A stretch of 35,668 nt of DNA from Asticcacaulis taihuensis (GCF_900100255.1 NZ_FMTS01000012.1:1-35668), one strand, 5' to 3'; shown: positions 10,608 to 19,246, counted from the stretch's first letter. Notes: a model not told the origin generated them from the sequence alone. Numbers and translations: made by a program.

Positions 10608-10642
10608 AAAAAAAGCGACGAAGCCGGAAAGGCCCGTCGCTT
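10608..10642 (-). terminator. Rho-independent terminator of rpsT
   Basis: Minus-strand stem AAGCGACG (10642-10635) pairs with CGTCGCTT (10620-10613) and is followed by a run of seven T (10614-10608), starting about 12 bases after the rpsT stop codon. Confidence 0.88.
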
Positions 10643-10654
10643 CTTCCGGTATGA

Positions 10655-10924
10655 TTAGGCGGTAGCCAGCTTCTTGAGCTGGGCGGCCAGACGCGAAACC
10701 TTGCGCGAACCGGTGTTCTTGTGAACCACGCCCTTGGACACGGCGCGCATCAGTTCGGACTGCGCTTCGACAAAGGCGGCCTTGGCAGCGTCGGCGTTAC
10801 CGCCGGTCAGGGCTTCTTCAAACTTGCGCACGAACGTACGAACGCGCGAACGACGCGCCTTGTTGACTTCGGTACGGGCAGCGATCTTGCGGATCGCCTT
10901 GCGGGCGCCAGGATTATTGGCCAT
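10655..10924 (-). CDS. rpsT: 30S ribosomal protein S20
   Basis: An 89-residue, strongly basic helical protein that binds 16S rRNA early in 30S assembly. [13 protein letters not shown], the arginine/lysine-rich [15 protein letters not shown] and the C-terminal [22 protein letters not shown] are typical of S20. AAGG lies seven bases before the start. It has its own terminator immediately downstream, so it is transcribed separately from dnaA, which follows about 900 bases further on. The rpsT-dnaA order is common in alphaproteobacteria. Confidence 0.98.
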   Translation of the reverse strand: MANNPGARKAIRKIAARTEVNKARRSRVRTFVRKFEEALTGGNADAAKAAFVEAQSELMRAVSKGVVHKNTGSRKVSRLAAQLKKLATA

Positions 10925-11104
10925 TCATCACCTTAAAGGACGAGACAGTTGATTAAAAAGTCCCCGCCACGGGCGGCGAAGACATGAATTTCAAGGGGGC
11001 GGGGTATAACCGAAGACGCCCCCCCGGTCAATGCACGCAAACACGCTTTTCTCATTCCAGGGGCAAAAATTATTCACACCCGTGATTAAACCCCGTTCCG
11101 GGCG

Positions 11105-12001
11105 TCACTTCTGGCAGACCGGACAGTAGAAACTCGACCGTCCCTGATGAACCTTGCGCTCGATCAGGCCGCCATCCTGACGCGGACACGGCTGGCCCTT
11201 ACGATCATAAACGCAGAAACGGTGCTGGAAATAGCCGAGTTCCCCAGAGGCCGCGGCGAAATCGCTGATCGACGAACCACCGGAAGCCACCGCCTCTTCC
11301 AGCACCGTCTTGATCCCCTCCACCAGCGCCCCGGCTTCCTTCCGCGTGAGAGCAGACGCCTTGTGATCGGGGTTTAGCCGCGCCCGCCACAGGGCCTCAC
11401 AGACATAGATATTGCCGAGCCCGGCAATGCCACCCCTTTTTTCATGGCCCTGGGCCATCAGCAGGGCCTTGAGATTGATATTGCGCCCCCCGACCATTTT
11501 CAGCAGAACACCAGCGTTTAGCTCATCAGACAGCGGCTCGACGCCCAGCCCCCTGAACCATTTGCTCTCGTAGAGTTCATCGGGCTTCAACAGCAGCATG
11601 AAGCCGAACCGGCGCGGGTCGTAATAGTCGATCCGGCTGACCTCGCCGTTCGGAAGCGTAGCCAGGCACTGGAAATGCAGATGTTTCTCATCCGGCGCGA
11701 CGGCGTGATAATAGCGCGCCAGGTCTTCGGGGCTATCGTTCATCTCGGGGCGCGTAGCCTGAAACCGCCCGGTCATGCCGAGATGCGTCACCCAGATATC
11801 CTGCGTATCGAGATAAAACAGCAGGTATTTTGCCCGCCGCTCCAGCCGCAGAACCTCCGCGCCTTCCAGCCGCTCGACAAAGCGCTCCGGAAACGGATAG
11901 CGCAGGTTCGGCCGGTGCAGGCGAACCTGGCTCAGTTTGGCGCCTTGCAGATGCGGCTCCAGCCCGCGCCGGACGGTTTCGACTTCGGGCAATTCGGGCA
12001 T
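11105..12001 (-). CDS. mutM: Formamidopyrimidine-DNA glycosylase (Fpg/MutM)
   Basis: Base-excision repair enzyme that removes 8-oxoguanine and formamidopyrimidines and nicks the strand by beta/delta elimination. The start MPELPEVETVRRGL at 12001 is certain because the catalytic proline must follow the initiator Met; Pro2 and Glu3 are present. The helix-two-turn-helix region includes GIAGLGNIYVCEALW, with the DNA-binding Asn. The C-terminal zinc-finger region reads FCVYDRKGQPCPRQDGG, then FYCPVCQK. One of the usual four cysteines appears to be missing: the expected C-x2-4-C gives CPRQD, though an extra Cys lies earlier. At 298 residues it is slightly longer than typical. Confidence 0.95.
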   Translation of the reverse strand: MPELPEVETVRRGLEPHLQGAKLSQVRLHRPNLRYPFPERFVERLEGAEVLRLERRAKYLLFYLDTQDIWVTHLGMTGRFQATRPEMNDSPEDLARYYHAVAPDEKHLHFQCLATLPNGEVSRIDYYDPRRFGFMLLLKPDELYESKWFRGLGVEPLSDELNAGVLLKMVGGRNINLKALLMAQGHEKRGGIAGLGNIYVCEALWRARLNPDHKASALTRKEAGALVEGIKTVLEEAVASGGSSISDFAAASGELGYFQHRFCVYDRKGQPCPRQDGGLIERKVHQGRSSFYCPVCQK

Positions 12002-12074
12002 TGGCGATGGTTCCGAGAGGGTAAGAGCAGGGGACACAGTCTCCTGGACCCCATAACACAAGGCTTGCTGATTT

Positions 12075-12119
12075 AAATACGAAAAAGCCGGGCCCGCTTG
12101 GCCCGGTCTTTTCGTATTT
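12075..12119. terminator. Bidirectional intrinsic terminator
   Basis: A GC-rich stem CCGGGCC/GGCCCGG (loop CGCTT) is flanked by AAATACGAAAA on one side and TTTTCGTATTT on the other. On the minus strand the stem is followed by CTTTTTCG, ending transcripts of the upstream aldo/keto-reductase-like gene before mutM. Confidence 0.85.
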
Positions 12120-12145
12120 ATTTCAATAACTCTTGAGTTTGGGGT

Positions 12146-12166
12146 CCAGGGGTCCGTGACCCCTGG
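12146..12166. repeat. GGGTC-N3-GACCC palindrome downstream of the reductase-like gene
   Basis: CCAGGGGTC-CGT-GACCCCTGG, perfect 9-bp arms, starting four bases after the stop codon. It belongs to the same small family as 8205-8225 and 34911-34931. Confidence 0.7.
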
Positions 12167-12169
12167 CCT

Positions 12170-13078
12170 TTACGCCACCCTGACCAGCCGCCGCGTCGCC
12201 TGCTCGCCCAGATCGGCGAACCATTGCGACGGATCGAGCGCCACCTCGTCGGTGAGCGCCATGGCGTCCCAGTTGAGCTTCGGCGCCTTGCGTTCAGAGG
12301 CGGCCACGATGGCGCGCAGTTCGGCCGCCGAGGTGACGCCGACCATGACGGTCGAGACACCTTCCAGATTGAGCGCAAAGCTCAGGGCCGCGTGCAGCGG
12401 ATCGGCGCCACCTTCGGCCATCATGCGACGCACGCGCGACAGATGCGGGCCGACCGGCACCAGATTGGCCGGCAGGTTTTCCCGCGGCAGGAACAGCAGC
12501 CCCTGCAGGAAGACCGAGCGGATCTGAACTTCGATGCCGAGATCGGCCAGGTTACCGATCGTGCCGTTCTTCACCAGACGCTGATCGAGGATCGAGGCCG
12601 GCACCTGCATAAGATCGGGCTTGAAACGTTTGGCCAGCAGCAGCGGCTGATCGGCCGCGGTGGCACTGATGCCAATCTTGCTGATCAGGCCCTCGCCTTT
12701 CAATTTTTCCAGACGCGCCCACAGGGCATCGCCATCCGGACCCATCAGGTCTTCGGCGCGATCGACCAGCGCGGCATGGGCACGCACCAGTCCCATGTGG
12801 TCTACCGACCGGCGCAGGCGCGATTCCAGCCATTCGAGACCATTTTCAAGGCGCAGCGTGCGCACCTGCGGCTTGAAAGGCGATGGAAATGGCCAGTTGC
12901 GGCCAAGCACGCGCTCGACATCGCCATCATGATGTGAGGCGTCGATATTGAGAATCTTGCAATCAGCGGCCAGTTCCAGGATCTGGCGCACCTCATCCTC
13001 GCCCACGCGGCCCCGCGTGTTCGAAATACCGTAGTCACCGCCAAACTGCGCTGAACCGAGACCGAGGCTTGCCGCCAT
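12170..13078 (-). CDS. Aldo/keto-reductase-fold protein lacking catalytic residues
   Basis: A 302-residue TIM-barrel protein of the aldo/keto reductase superfamily. It opens with LGLGSAQFGGDYGISN and has the subfamily phrases GLISKIGISA, MQVPASILDQRL and RSVFLQGLLFLP, seen in oxidoreductases that accompany sugar-modification loci. The active-site segment normally reads D-T-A-x-x-Y-G; here it is NIDASHHDGD. Asp46 is kept but the catalytic Tyr position is Asp51, and the usual Thr-Lys on the next strand is Thr-Leu (73-74). A histidine (H101) remains. It may be a pseudo-enzyme or have a different reaction. A perfect CtrA box lies about 145 bases upstream. A terminator follows, so it is probably monocistronic. 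Confidence 0.82.
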   Translation of the reverse strand: MAASLGLGSAQFGGDYGISNTRGRVGEDEVRQILELAADCKILNIDASHHDGDVERVLGRNWPFPSPFKPQVRTLRLENGLEWLESRLRRSVDHMGLVRAHAALVDRAEDLMGPDGDALWARLEKLKGEGLISKIGISATAADQPLLLAKRFKPDLMQVPASILDQRLVKNGTIGNLADLGIEVQIRSVFLQGLLFLPRENLPANLVPVGPHLSRVRRMMAEGGADPLHAALSFALNLEGVSTVMVGVTSAAELRAIVAASERKAPKLNWDAMALTDEVALDPSQWFADLGEQATRRLVRVA

Positions 13079-13220
13079 AGGTGCGTCTTTTCCAAAAACT
13101 TAACCAGATTCCTTAACCACGTAAGGACAGGCATGAATTTGGACGGGAAATGTTAAAGAAGGTCTTTACGGGAAATAAGAAACCCATGCGGCTTACCCGT
13201 TTTTTTGATAAAAAACATGG

Positions 13221-13235
13221 TTAATGCGCCATTAA
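13221..13235. promoter_or_regulatory. CtrA-type binding site upstream of the reductase-like gene
   Basis: TTAA-TGCGCCA-TTAA is a perfect match to the full CtrA box (TTAA-N7-TTAA) known from Caulobacter. It lies about 145 bases upstream of the 13078 start. Two TTAACC motifs nearer the gene (13098-13117) have nine-base spacing and fit less well. Confidence 0.65.
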
Positions 13236-13308
13236 TATTCGCATATCGGTCAGAAAATCAGGCTTTTATCGCCGCGCCTCGAAAATGGTGGGTTAATTTT
13301 TCCATCCC

Positions 13309-13929
13309 CTAAATGTTGAAGATTCGCTGGCGGTCTTCGAGGTTTGCCATACTGACCCCCTGGTCGGTGACCAGCCCGTTGGCGATGGAATAGACCCAGC
13401 CATGGATGGTCAGGGGCTGGCCGGCGCGCCAGGCGTTCTGCACGATCGGCGTCAGGGCGACATTGCGCGCCTGGGAGATGACATTCAGTTCACACAGACG
13501 GTCAAATTTCTGCACGTCGTCGCCGATTTCGGACAGCTCATGCTGGTGGGTATGCGCCACTTCACGGATCGGCGACAGCCAGTGGTCGATCAGGGCATCG
13601 CCCGAAGACTCGATTGCCGCCCGCACCCCGCCGCAGCCATAATGGCCGACCACGAGGATATGCTTCACCTTCAGCACCTGCACGGCATATTGCAGTACGC
13701 TCAGATAGTTGGCGTCCTGCGAAGGCGTCAGGTTGGCGATATTGCGGTGGACGAACATTTCGCCCGGATCGAGATTGACGATTTCGTTGGCGGGCACGCG
13801 CGAGTCCGCGCAGCCAATCCAGAAATATTCCGGCGACTGCTGGGCCACGAGGCGCTTGAAAAACTGGGGATCGATTTCGGTCTTCTGATGTGCCCAACGG
13901 CGATTGTTTTCGATCAGTTGATCCAGCAT
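13309..13929 (-). CDS. Beta-class carbonic anhydrase
   Basis: Zinc enzyme interconverting carbon dioxide and bicarbonate. The 206-residue protein has the two defining motifs: CADSRVPA (zinc Cys40 with the Asp/Arg dyad) and HYGCGGV (zinc His and Cys, near residue 100). RNIAN and LQYAVQVLKVKHILVVGH are also typical, as is the C-terminal GWVYSIANG. The family member is of the E. coli Can type and likely cytoplasmic, serving bicarbonate supply. It is followed by a 230-base gap and transcribed in the same direction as the reductase-like gene; no functional link is evident. Confidence 0.95.
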   Translation of the reverse strand: MLDQLIENNRRWAHQKTEIDPQFFKRLVAQQSPEYFWIGCADSRVPANEIVNLDPGEMFVHRNIANLTPSQDANYLSVLQYAVQVLKVKHILVVGHYGCGGVRAAIESSGDALIDHWLSPIREVAHTHQHELSEIGDDVQKFDRLCELNVISQARNVALTPIVQNAWRAGQPLTIHGWVYSIANGLVTDQGVSMANLEDRQRIFNI

Positions 13930-14023
13930 GACCCGTATCCCTCACAAAAGACTTGCGGTCTTATAGGGCCGTGAGCGGTCAGATCAAGCGCTTTTGTCGC
14001 CGGCCCTGCGTAATACAACCTGA

Positions 14024-14269
14024 CTATGCGGAGATACGACCGCTCGCCTGTTCGCTTATTTGGTCCTTTAGCCAGCCAATACCCTGATCAATGTTCAGGC
14101 CGGCCTTTTCAAACGATCCGTAGCGGAAAAACAGGATCAGCAGCACCACGCCGACCAGGCCCAGTAAACCTTCGACAATGCTGAGCACCAGCGGTCCCCA
14201 CTGCACCCGCCTGACCCTGGCATAGGAGGTCAGTCCCTCGGCGGCGCGGACAGGTTCGGAAAACTTCAT
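14024..14269 (-). CDS. Small one-helix membrane protein under a CtrA box
   Basis: An 81-residue protein starting MKFSEPVRAAEGL at 14269, with AGGGGG six to seven bases upstream. A basic stretch YARVRRVQWG precedes one long hydrophobic segment (about 29-52, LVLSIVEGLLGLVGVVLLIL). A short amphipathic tail follows (NIDQGIGWLKDQISEQ). It resembles small DUF4282-like proteins, but I cannot confirm this. A perfect CtrA-type site lies 25 bases upstream of the start, so cell-cycle control is likely (inference). It is divergent from the MFS gene. Confidence 0.7.
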   Translation of the reverse strand: MKFSEPVRAAEGLTSYARVRRVQWGPLVLSIVEGLLGLVGVVLLILFFRYGSFEKAGLNIDQGIGWLKDQISEQASGRISA

Positions 14270-14293
14270 CTTTGACCCCCTCAAAACAGTTCC

Positions 14294-14308
14294 TTAACGC
14301 CACCTTAA
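14294..14308. promoter_or_regulatory. CtrA-type binding site in a divergent promoter region
   Basis: TTAA-CGCCACC-TTAA, a perfect full CtrA box, lies 25 bases upstream of the small membrane protein start and about 120 bases upstream of the MFS gene. Its closeness to the small gene suggests that gene is the target. Confidence 0.65.
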
Positions 14309-14429
14309 CCTTAAATTCCGCCCGGCGCCAGAGGCCGCAACAGGTCTAACGAATAGCCTTGTTTTCTGTGATATTTTCCGTCACATCTTGGCCATAAGCC
14401 CGAACATACGGGCCAGACAGGGGCCCTGA

Positions 14430-16085
14430 ATGACGACCGAAGACACATCGCAAAAGAAGAACCTGCGCACCATCGTAATCGCCTCGGCGGCAGGCACGAC
14501 CTTCGAGTGGTACGATTTCTTCATCTTCGGCTCGCTGACCACCATCATCGCCCAGAACTTTTACGCCGGCCTGAATGAAACCCTGGCCACCATTGCGGCC
14601 CTGGCCACCTTTGCTGTGGGCTTTATCGCCCGGCCGCTCGGTGCGCTGGTCTTCGGCCATATCGGCGACAAGAAGGGCCGCAAGGGCACCTTCCTCTACA
14701 CCATCCTCGTCATGGGCCTGGCCACCATCGCCATCGGCCTGCTGCCGACCTACAAACAGGTCGGCATTCTGGCGCCTGTACTGCTGATAATCTTACGTAT
14801 CGTCCAGGGTTTTGCGCTCGGCGGCGAATATGGCGGCGCGGCCATTTATGTGGCCGAACATGCCCCGGCCAACAAGCGCGGCGCCTATACCGGCTGGATT
14901 CAGACCTCGGCTGGCTTCGGCCTGATCGCGGCGCTGGTAGTCATTCTCGTCACCCGCAAGACCATTTCGGAGCCGGTCTTTGCCGACTGGGGCTGGCGTA
15001 TTCCCTTTATCGTTTCGGCCGGTCTGCTGGCCGTTTCCGTCTATATCCGCGCCAGAACGGCCGAAAGCCCGGCCTTCAAGGCGCTGCACGAGCAGGGCCA
15101 ACTGGCCAAATCACCTCTTTCGGAAATCTTCACCCGCTGGCCGAACTTCAAAGGGATGCTGATCGCCCTCTTCGGCTTCATGACGGCGCAGGGCGTGGTG
15201 TGGTACACCACCTTTTTCTACACCCAGGTCTTCCTGACCTCGATCGTCAGGCTCGATCCGGCCGATATGAATACCCTGGTCATGGGCATGACGCTCGTGT
15301 CTGCCTGCCTCTATGTCGCTTTCGCCGCGCTTTCCGACAAGATCGGCCGCAAGCCGGTGATGGTGTTCGGCATCCTGCTGGCCTGTATCGCCTTCTTTCC
15401 CGGCTATCAGGCGTTGATGAAGCTGGGCAATCCCGATCTCGAAGCCGCACAACGCACCAATCCGGTTTACGTCGTGGCCGATCCGGCGCAATGCAGCTTC
15501 CAGTTCGATCTGTTCAACACCGCGCAGTTCACCACACCGTGCGACCTCGCCAAGAGCGTGGTGACTGGTATCGGCACCCCCTATGTCAGCCGTGCCGACA
15601 CCACCGCCGGCCAAAGCGCCACAATCCATATCGGCGCGCAGATCATTACCGTGCCGTCCGGCATGGGGCTGGACAAGGCCGGCCTCAAGGCGCTGAAAGC
15701 CAAGGCGGCGGGCGAAGTGAAGGCCGCTCTGAAAGCCGCTGGCTATCCCGAAAAGGCCGATCCGAAGAAAGCCAATCTGTGGGCGATGTTCGGCATATTG
15801 TGCATTTTCGCCGTGGCCTGCACGGCGCTTTATGGACCGATGGCCTCGGCGCTCGTCGAAATGTTCCCAACCCGCGTGCGCTACACCGCCATGAGCCTGC
15901 CTTACAATATCGGCACCGGCTGGTTCGGCGGCCTGCAACCGGTATTAAGCTTCGCCATGGTGGCGGCCTCAGGCAATATCTATTTCGGCCTGTGGTATCC
16001 CGTCGCCACTGGTCTGCTGGCGGTTCTGGTGTCACTGCTGTTCCTCAAGGAAACCCACGGCCGCGATCTGCACAAGATCGAGTAG
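14430..16085 (+). CDS. MFS transporter, metabolite:H+ symporter (MHS) type with large insertion
   Basis: A 551-residue, 12-helix proton symporter of the family that includes ProP, KgtP and ShiA. Diagnostic pieces are ASAAGTTFEWYDFFIFGSL in the first helix, RPLGALVFGHIGDKKGRK in the helix 2-3 loop, LRIVQGFALGGEYGGAA in helix 4 and LSDKIGRKPVM in the second half. The substrate is probably a small organic acid or osmolyte. Between helices 9 and 10 there is an insertion of roughly 110 residues (about 345-450), rich in Ala/Lys with two Cys (QCSFQF and TTPCDL) that could form a disulphide. This part would face the periplasm and makes the protein longer than the usual 430-500. AGGGG lies eight bases upstream of the start. 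Confidence 0.92.
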   Translation: MTTEDTSQKKNLRTIVIASAAGTTFEWYDFFIFGSLTTIIAQNFYAGLNETLATIAALATFAVGFIARPLGALVFGHIGDKKGRKGTFLYTILVMGLATIAIGLLPTYKQVGILAPVLLIILRIVQGFALGGEYGGAAIYVAEHAPANKRGAYTGWIQTSAGFGLIAALVVILVTRKTISEPVFADWGWRIPFIVSAGLLAVSVYIRARTAESPAFKALHEQGQLAKSPLSEIFTRWPNFKGMLIALFGFMTAQGVVWYTTFFYTQVFLTSIVRLDPADMNTLVMGMTLVSACLYVAFAALSDKIGRKPVMVFGILLACIAFFPGYQALMKLGNPDLEAAQRTNPVYVVADPAQCSFQFDLFNTAQFTTPCDLAKSVVTGIGTPYVSRADTTAGQSATIHIGAQIITVPSGMGLDKAGLKALKAKAAGEVKAALKAAGYPEKADPKKANLWAMFGILCIFAVACTALYGPMASALVEMFPTRVRYTAMSLPYNIGTGWFGGLQPVLSFAMVAASGNIYFGLWYPVATGLLAVLVSLLFLKETHGRDLHKIE

Positions 16086-16106
16086 ACAATATTTCGGGGG
16101 GACATC

Positions 16107-16970
16107 ATGCGTAAATTCGGTTTTATCCTTTTGCTGGCAGGGGCGTTTTGCCTGGCATACGCTTCCTTTTCCGCCTATCAATCTTACAAGGCGCCTCGAC
16201 GCCCTATCGACGATTACAGGTTTTCAGCGGAATGCGATAAAGTGCCTGTCCGAGGCAATGCTTTCAAAGACTCACCGCTTGAGTGTGAAGCCCGCATTCG
16301 TGAAGTAGAGTTACAAAAACAGGCGCCCGATCTGATTAAGCGAGATGGCGACGACGTATTGGTTTTTTATCAAGGCCAGCCGTCTGTGCGACTGACGCCC
16401 GTTCTGAAAGGATCGGAAGGTTGCGACAGCTATAATTTGCAAAGCCTGTTGCCAACGCGTGATTCTGTGACGCAACGGATTTCATATCTCGCAAAACTTG
16501 CATGTCATTCGGGAGAGCTTGAAACACGCTTCATTGTGATGTCAGACGGAACGCGCTGGACTGTTTCAGACGCAAGTGCCTCGCCTGACGGCCGTCTGAT
16601 AGGCGTTGGGGGGAATGGCTTTCCTGGCGATGGCTTCAAACTCTACCAATGGCCGGAACGCAAGCTAATTGCCCATTTTAATCCGAGTTGTCATGTAGTT
16701 GACTGGCAAAATTCAAGCCAACTCACGGTTACCTGTCTGCATGATATGAAGCCGTTTGGGATCAGGGATCGCTACTTTCTGGCCTTCGACGCCAGGGTAA
16801 AGCGCGATGAACAGGGATACTGGACCATGCGCACAACTCGCTGGCTCAATCCGCGTATGATGGATTATAACCGCCAGGGTGATATTGAGTACACGCCAAC
16901 CTTTGCCCTATTGTGGCCTATGACATTCAGGCCAGATACAAAAAGGCCAGTTAACGCGTTTCACCCCTAA
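16107..16970 (+). CDS. Exported or membrane-anchored protein of unknown function
   Basis: A 287-residue protein not recognised. Residues 1-24 form a signal peptide or anchor (basic MRK, then FILLLAGAFCLAYASFSAY). The remainder is soluble and looks beta-rich, with six cysteines spread in likely pairs (AECDKV/LECEAR, EGCDSY/LACHSG, PSCHVV/VTCLHD). The segment SDASASPDGRLIGVGG resembles a propeller-type blade, but the rest is not obviously repetitive. It starts 21 bases after the MFS stop, so it may share that transcript. Its last 20 bases overlap the converging pbpC gene tail to tail. Base composition is somewhat lower in GC than its neighbours. Confidence 0.7.
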   Translation: MRKFGFILLLAGAFCLAYASFSAYQSYKAPRRPIDDYRFSAECDKVPVRGNAFKDSPLECEARIREVELQKQAPDLIKRDGDDVLVFYQGQPSVRLTPVLKGSEGCDSYNLQSLLPTRDSVTQRISYLAKLACHSGELETRFIVMSDGTRWTVSDASASPDGRLIGVGGNGFPGDGFKLYQWPERKLIAHFNPSCHVVDWQNSSQLTVTCLHDMKPFGIRDRYFLAFDARVKRDEQGYWTMRTTRWLNPRMMDYNRQGDIEYTPTFALLWPMTFRPDTKRPVNAFHP

Positions 16971-19041
16971 TCGCCTTGACCCGCACATGGCTCCTGTCCT
17001 CATGCCCTTCGGCATCGATAACACTTAATTCAAAGAAACCTTCGGTCGGCGGTGACCAGCTCCATTCGCCATTTTCGTCCAGCTTCAGCGGTTGGCCATC
17101 GACATACCACTGCACCGGGCGGACACCGCGCGCCGACAGTTTCAGCGGCCACACCACATTCAGCTTCTGCGCGGCGTCCTTTACCTCGACATAGACCGTG
17201 GCCTTATTCGGCGGGAACAGGATCGACGCCTTGCCGGTATCTCCGCTCATCATCCTGAGCCCCTTCGGCGCATTGCCCGGCGCGATCGATTGCGGCACCC
17301 GGCTCGGCGCCTGCAACTGATCGAAGACATCGAACAGCAGCGGCGCCGAAGCCTCGCGGCCGGTCTGATCCGCCCGCGTCCCGCCATCCGGACGGCCGGT
17401 CCACACCAGCACGGCATAGCCGCCGGCAACACCGACCGCCAGCGCGTCACGATAGCCGTAGGAGGTGCCCGTCTTGAAGGCCGGGCGGTTGGCGTTCTTC
17501 ATCAGCGGCCCCGGCAGGCGGCCTTCCGGCGGCGGTGTTTCGCGCAGAATGCTGATCACCCGATCCGCCGCTTCCGGCCGCATCAGCCGCTGTCCGCCAG
17601 TCGTTTTTTCATCTGCCAGCCGGTATGCGAGCGGCCGCGCCAGACCATGATCGCCCAGCGCCGCATACAAAAGCGCGACATCGCTGAGGCGTATCCCCTC
17701 GCCGCCCAGAGCCAGAGCGAGACCCGACTCTTTCAGGCCGGATTTCGGTACGAACAGCGGCACATTGACCGCCTCCAGCCGGCCCTGAAAAGCTTCCGGC
17801 CCGATGCGATTGAGCACCGCCACCGCCGGCACATTGAGCGAATTGATCAGGGCTTCCTTGGCCGAGACTTCGCCATGGAACACCCGGTCGAAATCCTCCG
17901 GCTGGTAATCGCCAAAGCGCGTCGGGGCGTCCATCAGGCGGGTATCGGGCGCCACTACGCCATCCTCGAAGGCAAAGCCGTAGATGAAGGGTTTCAGCGC
18001 CGAGCCGGGTGAGCGGATGGCGCGGGTCATGTCCATCCAGCCTCCGGGACGCTCCAGCCCGCCACCACCGACACTGGCGCGCACCCCGCGTGTCTTGATA
18101 TCGACCACGATGATGGCGACCGATGAGTTCGGCCCCTGATCCTTGGCGGTGGCTGCGGCCATGGCCTCTAACCGGGTTTGCAGATTGGCATCGATGCTCG
18201 TCACCACCGTCGCCTGCAAGCCCTTGACCTCGCGCGCCAACCGACCGGCCGTGTGCCAGGCAAGCGTCGGGAAGACGAATCGTGAGGTGACTATCGGCTC
18301 ATTCATCGCCTCATTAGCCTGCGATGCCCCGATGATATTGGCATCGGCCATGCGCTTGAGGATCAGGTTGCGCGCCTTCAGGGCATTGGCCGGTCTGCGA
18401 TCGGGCCGGCGCGCTTCCGGCGCCTGAGGCAGGGAGATCAAAAGCGCCTGTTCACCCAGGGTCAGGCTTTCCGGCTCGTGGCCGAAATAGGAGAGTGAGG
18501 CGGCGCGCACCCCTTCGAGATTGCCGCCATAGGGGGCGAGCGTCAGATACAGCGCCAGGATTTCGCGCTTCGAATAGCGCATTTCGAGTTGCACGGCGCG
18601 CAGGGCCTCGATCAACTTATTGCCATAGTCACGCGGATGCGGACTGAGCAATCGTGCCGTCTGCATGGTGATGGTCGAGCCGCCGGAGATGATAGTACCG
18701 GCATGGATATTGGAGAGCAGCGCCCGCACGATCGAGGTGGCATCGACGCCGGGATGGAAATAGAAGCGCTCGTCCTCGACGCGCAGCAGGCGGTGGATAA
18801 AGGAAGAATCGGTTCGGTCGAGATCGGCGCGGATACGCCAGCGGCCATTATCAACCGGCAAGGCGCGCAGCCACGCGCCATTGCGGTCCAGCGCCACGGC
18901 GGACGCGGTCTGGGCACGCGACATATCCGGCGGGAAGATCAGGTTCGCGGCCGCAATAACGACCTGAAAGCCCATCACGCCGATCAGGGTCTTGACCAGC
19001 GGCCGGATCAGGGAATCGGGATTTACAGGAGAGAACTTCAC
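16951..19041 (-). CDS. pbpC: Penicillin-binding protein 1C (bifunctional glycosyltransferase/transpeptidase)
   Basis: Class A PBP that polymerises and cross-links peptidoglycan in the periplasm; 696 residues. A single N-terminal anchor (about 14-36) precedes the GT51 domain, with the catalytic-Glu motif VEDERFYFHPGVD (about 88-100) and GGSTITMQTARL. The transpeptidase domain has the SxxK motif in SPGSALKPF (near 345), SLNVPA (SxN) and KTGTSYG (near 522). The C-terminal 95 residues are the BiPBP_C beta domain characteristic of PBP1C. The start is GTG at 19041; its GGGGAG ribosome site comes from the edge of a REP-like element. The gene for an alpha-2-macroglobulin lies upstream on the same strand, the standard pairing for PBP1C. 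Confidence 0.95.
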   Translation of the reverse strand: MKFSPVNPDSLIRPLVKTLIGVMGFQVVIAAANLIFPPDMSRAQTASAVALDRNGAWLRALPVDNGRWRIRADLDRTDSSFIHRLLRVEDERFYFHPGVDATSIVRALLSNIHAGTIISGGSTITMQTARLLSPHPRDYGNKLIEALRAVQLEMRYSKREILALYLTLAPYGGNLEGVRAASLSYFGHEPESLTLGEQALLISLPQAPEARRPDRRPANALKARNLILKRMADANIIGASQANEAMNEPIVTSRFVFPTLAWHTAGRLAREVKGLQATVVTSIDANLQTRLEAMAAATAKDQGPNSSVAIIVVDIKTRGVRASVGGGGLERPGGWMDMTRAIRSPGSALKPFIYGFAFEDGVVAPDTRLMDAPTRFGDYQPEDFDRVFHGEVSAKEALINSLNVPAVAVLNRIGPEAFQGRLEAVNVPLFVPKSGLKESGLALALGGEGIRLSDVALLYAALGDHGLARPLAYRLADEKTTGGQRLMRPEAADRVISILRETPPPEGRLPGPLMKNANRPAFKTGTSYGYRDALAVGVAGGYAVLVWTGRPDGGTRADQTGREASAPLLFDVFDQLQAPSRVPQSIAPGNAPKGLRMMSGDTGKASILFPPNKATVYVEVKDAAQKLNVVWPLKLSARGVRPVQWYVDGQPLKLDENGEWSWSPPTEGFFELSVIDAEGHEDRSHVRVKAIRGETR

Positions 19042-19047
19042 CTGATT

Positions 19048-19218
19048 CTCCCCTGTAGCGAAGCGTACGGGGGAGGTGTCAGCGCAAGGCTCGCAGAGCC
19101 GGTGTCGCTGACGGAGGGGGCTTTCCTGTCGTCTGACACGCCCCCTCCGTCACGGACTTCGCACCAAGATAAATCTTGATGCGAGCGCCGCGCCACCTCC
19201 CCCGCTTCGCAGGGGAGG
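19048..19218. repeat. REP-like composite palindrome between the alpha-2-macroglobulin gene and pbpC
   Basis: Outer arms at 19048-19076 and 19196-19218 carry the CTCCCCTG...GGGGGAGG core and its complement. Inside are GGGGGCTTTCCTGTCG and CCCCCTCCGTCACGG, matching the internal layout of 6837-6958, plus private small hairpins such as AAGATAAATCTT. The element fills nearly the whole 205-base gap. Confidence 0.88.
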
Positions 19219-19246
19219 ATCAAGGGACGATGCGTAAAAATCATCA

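Noticed and set aside
13098-13117. CtrA box close to the reductase-like gene
   Set aside because: The two TTAA words are nine bases apart, not seven; the perfect site is at 13221-13235.
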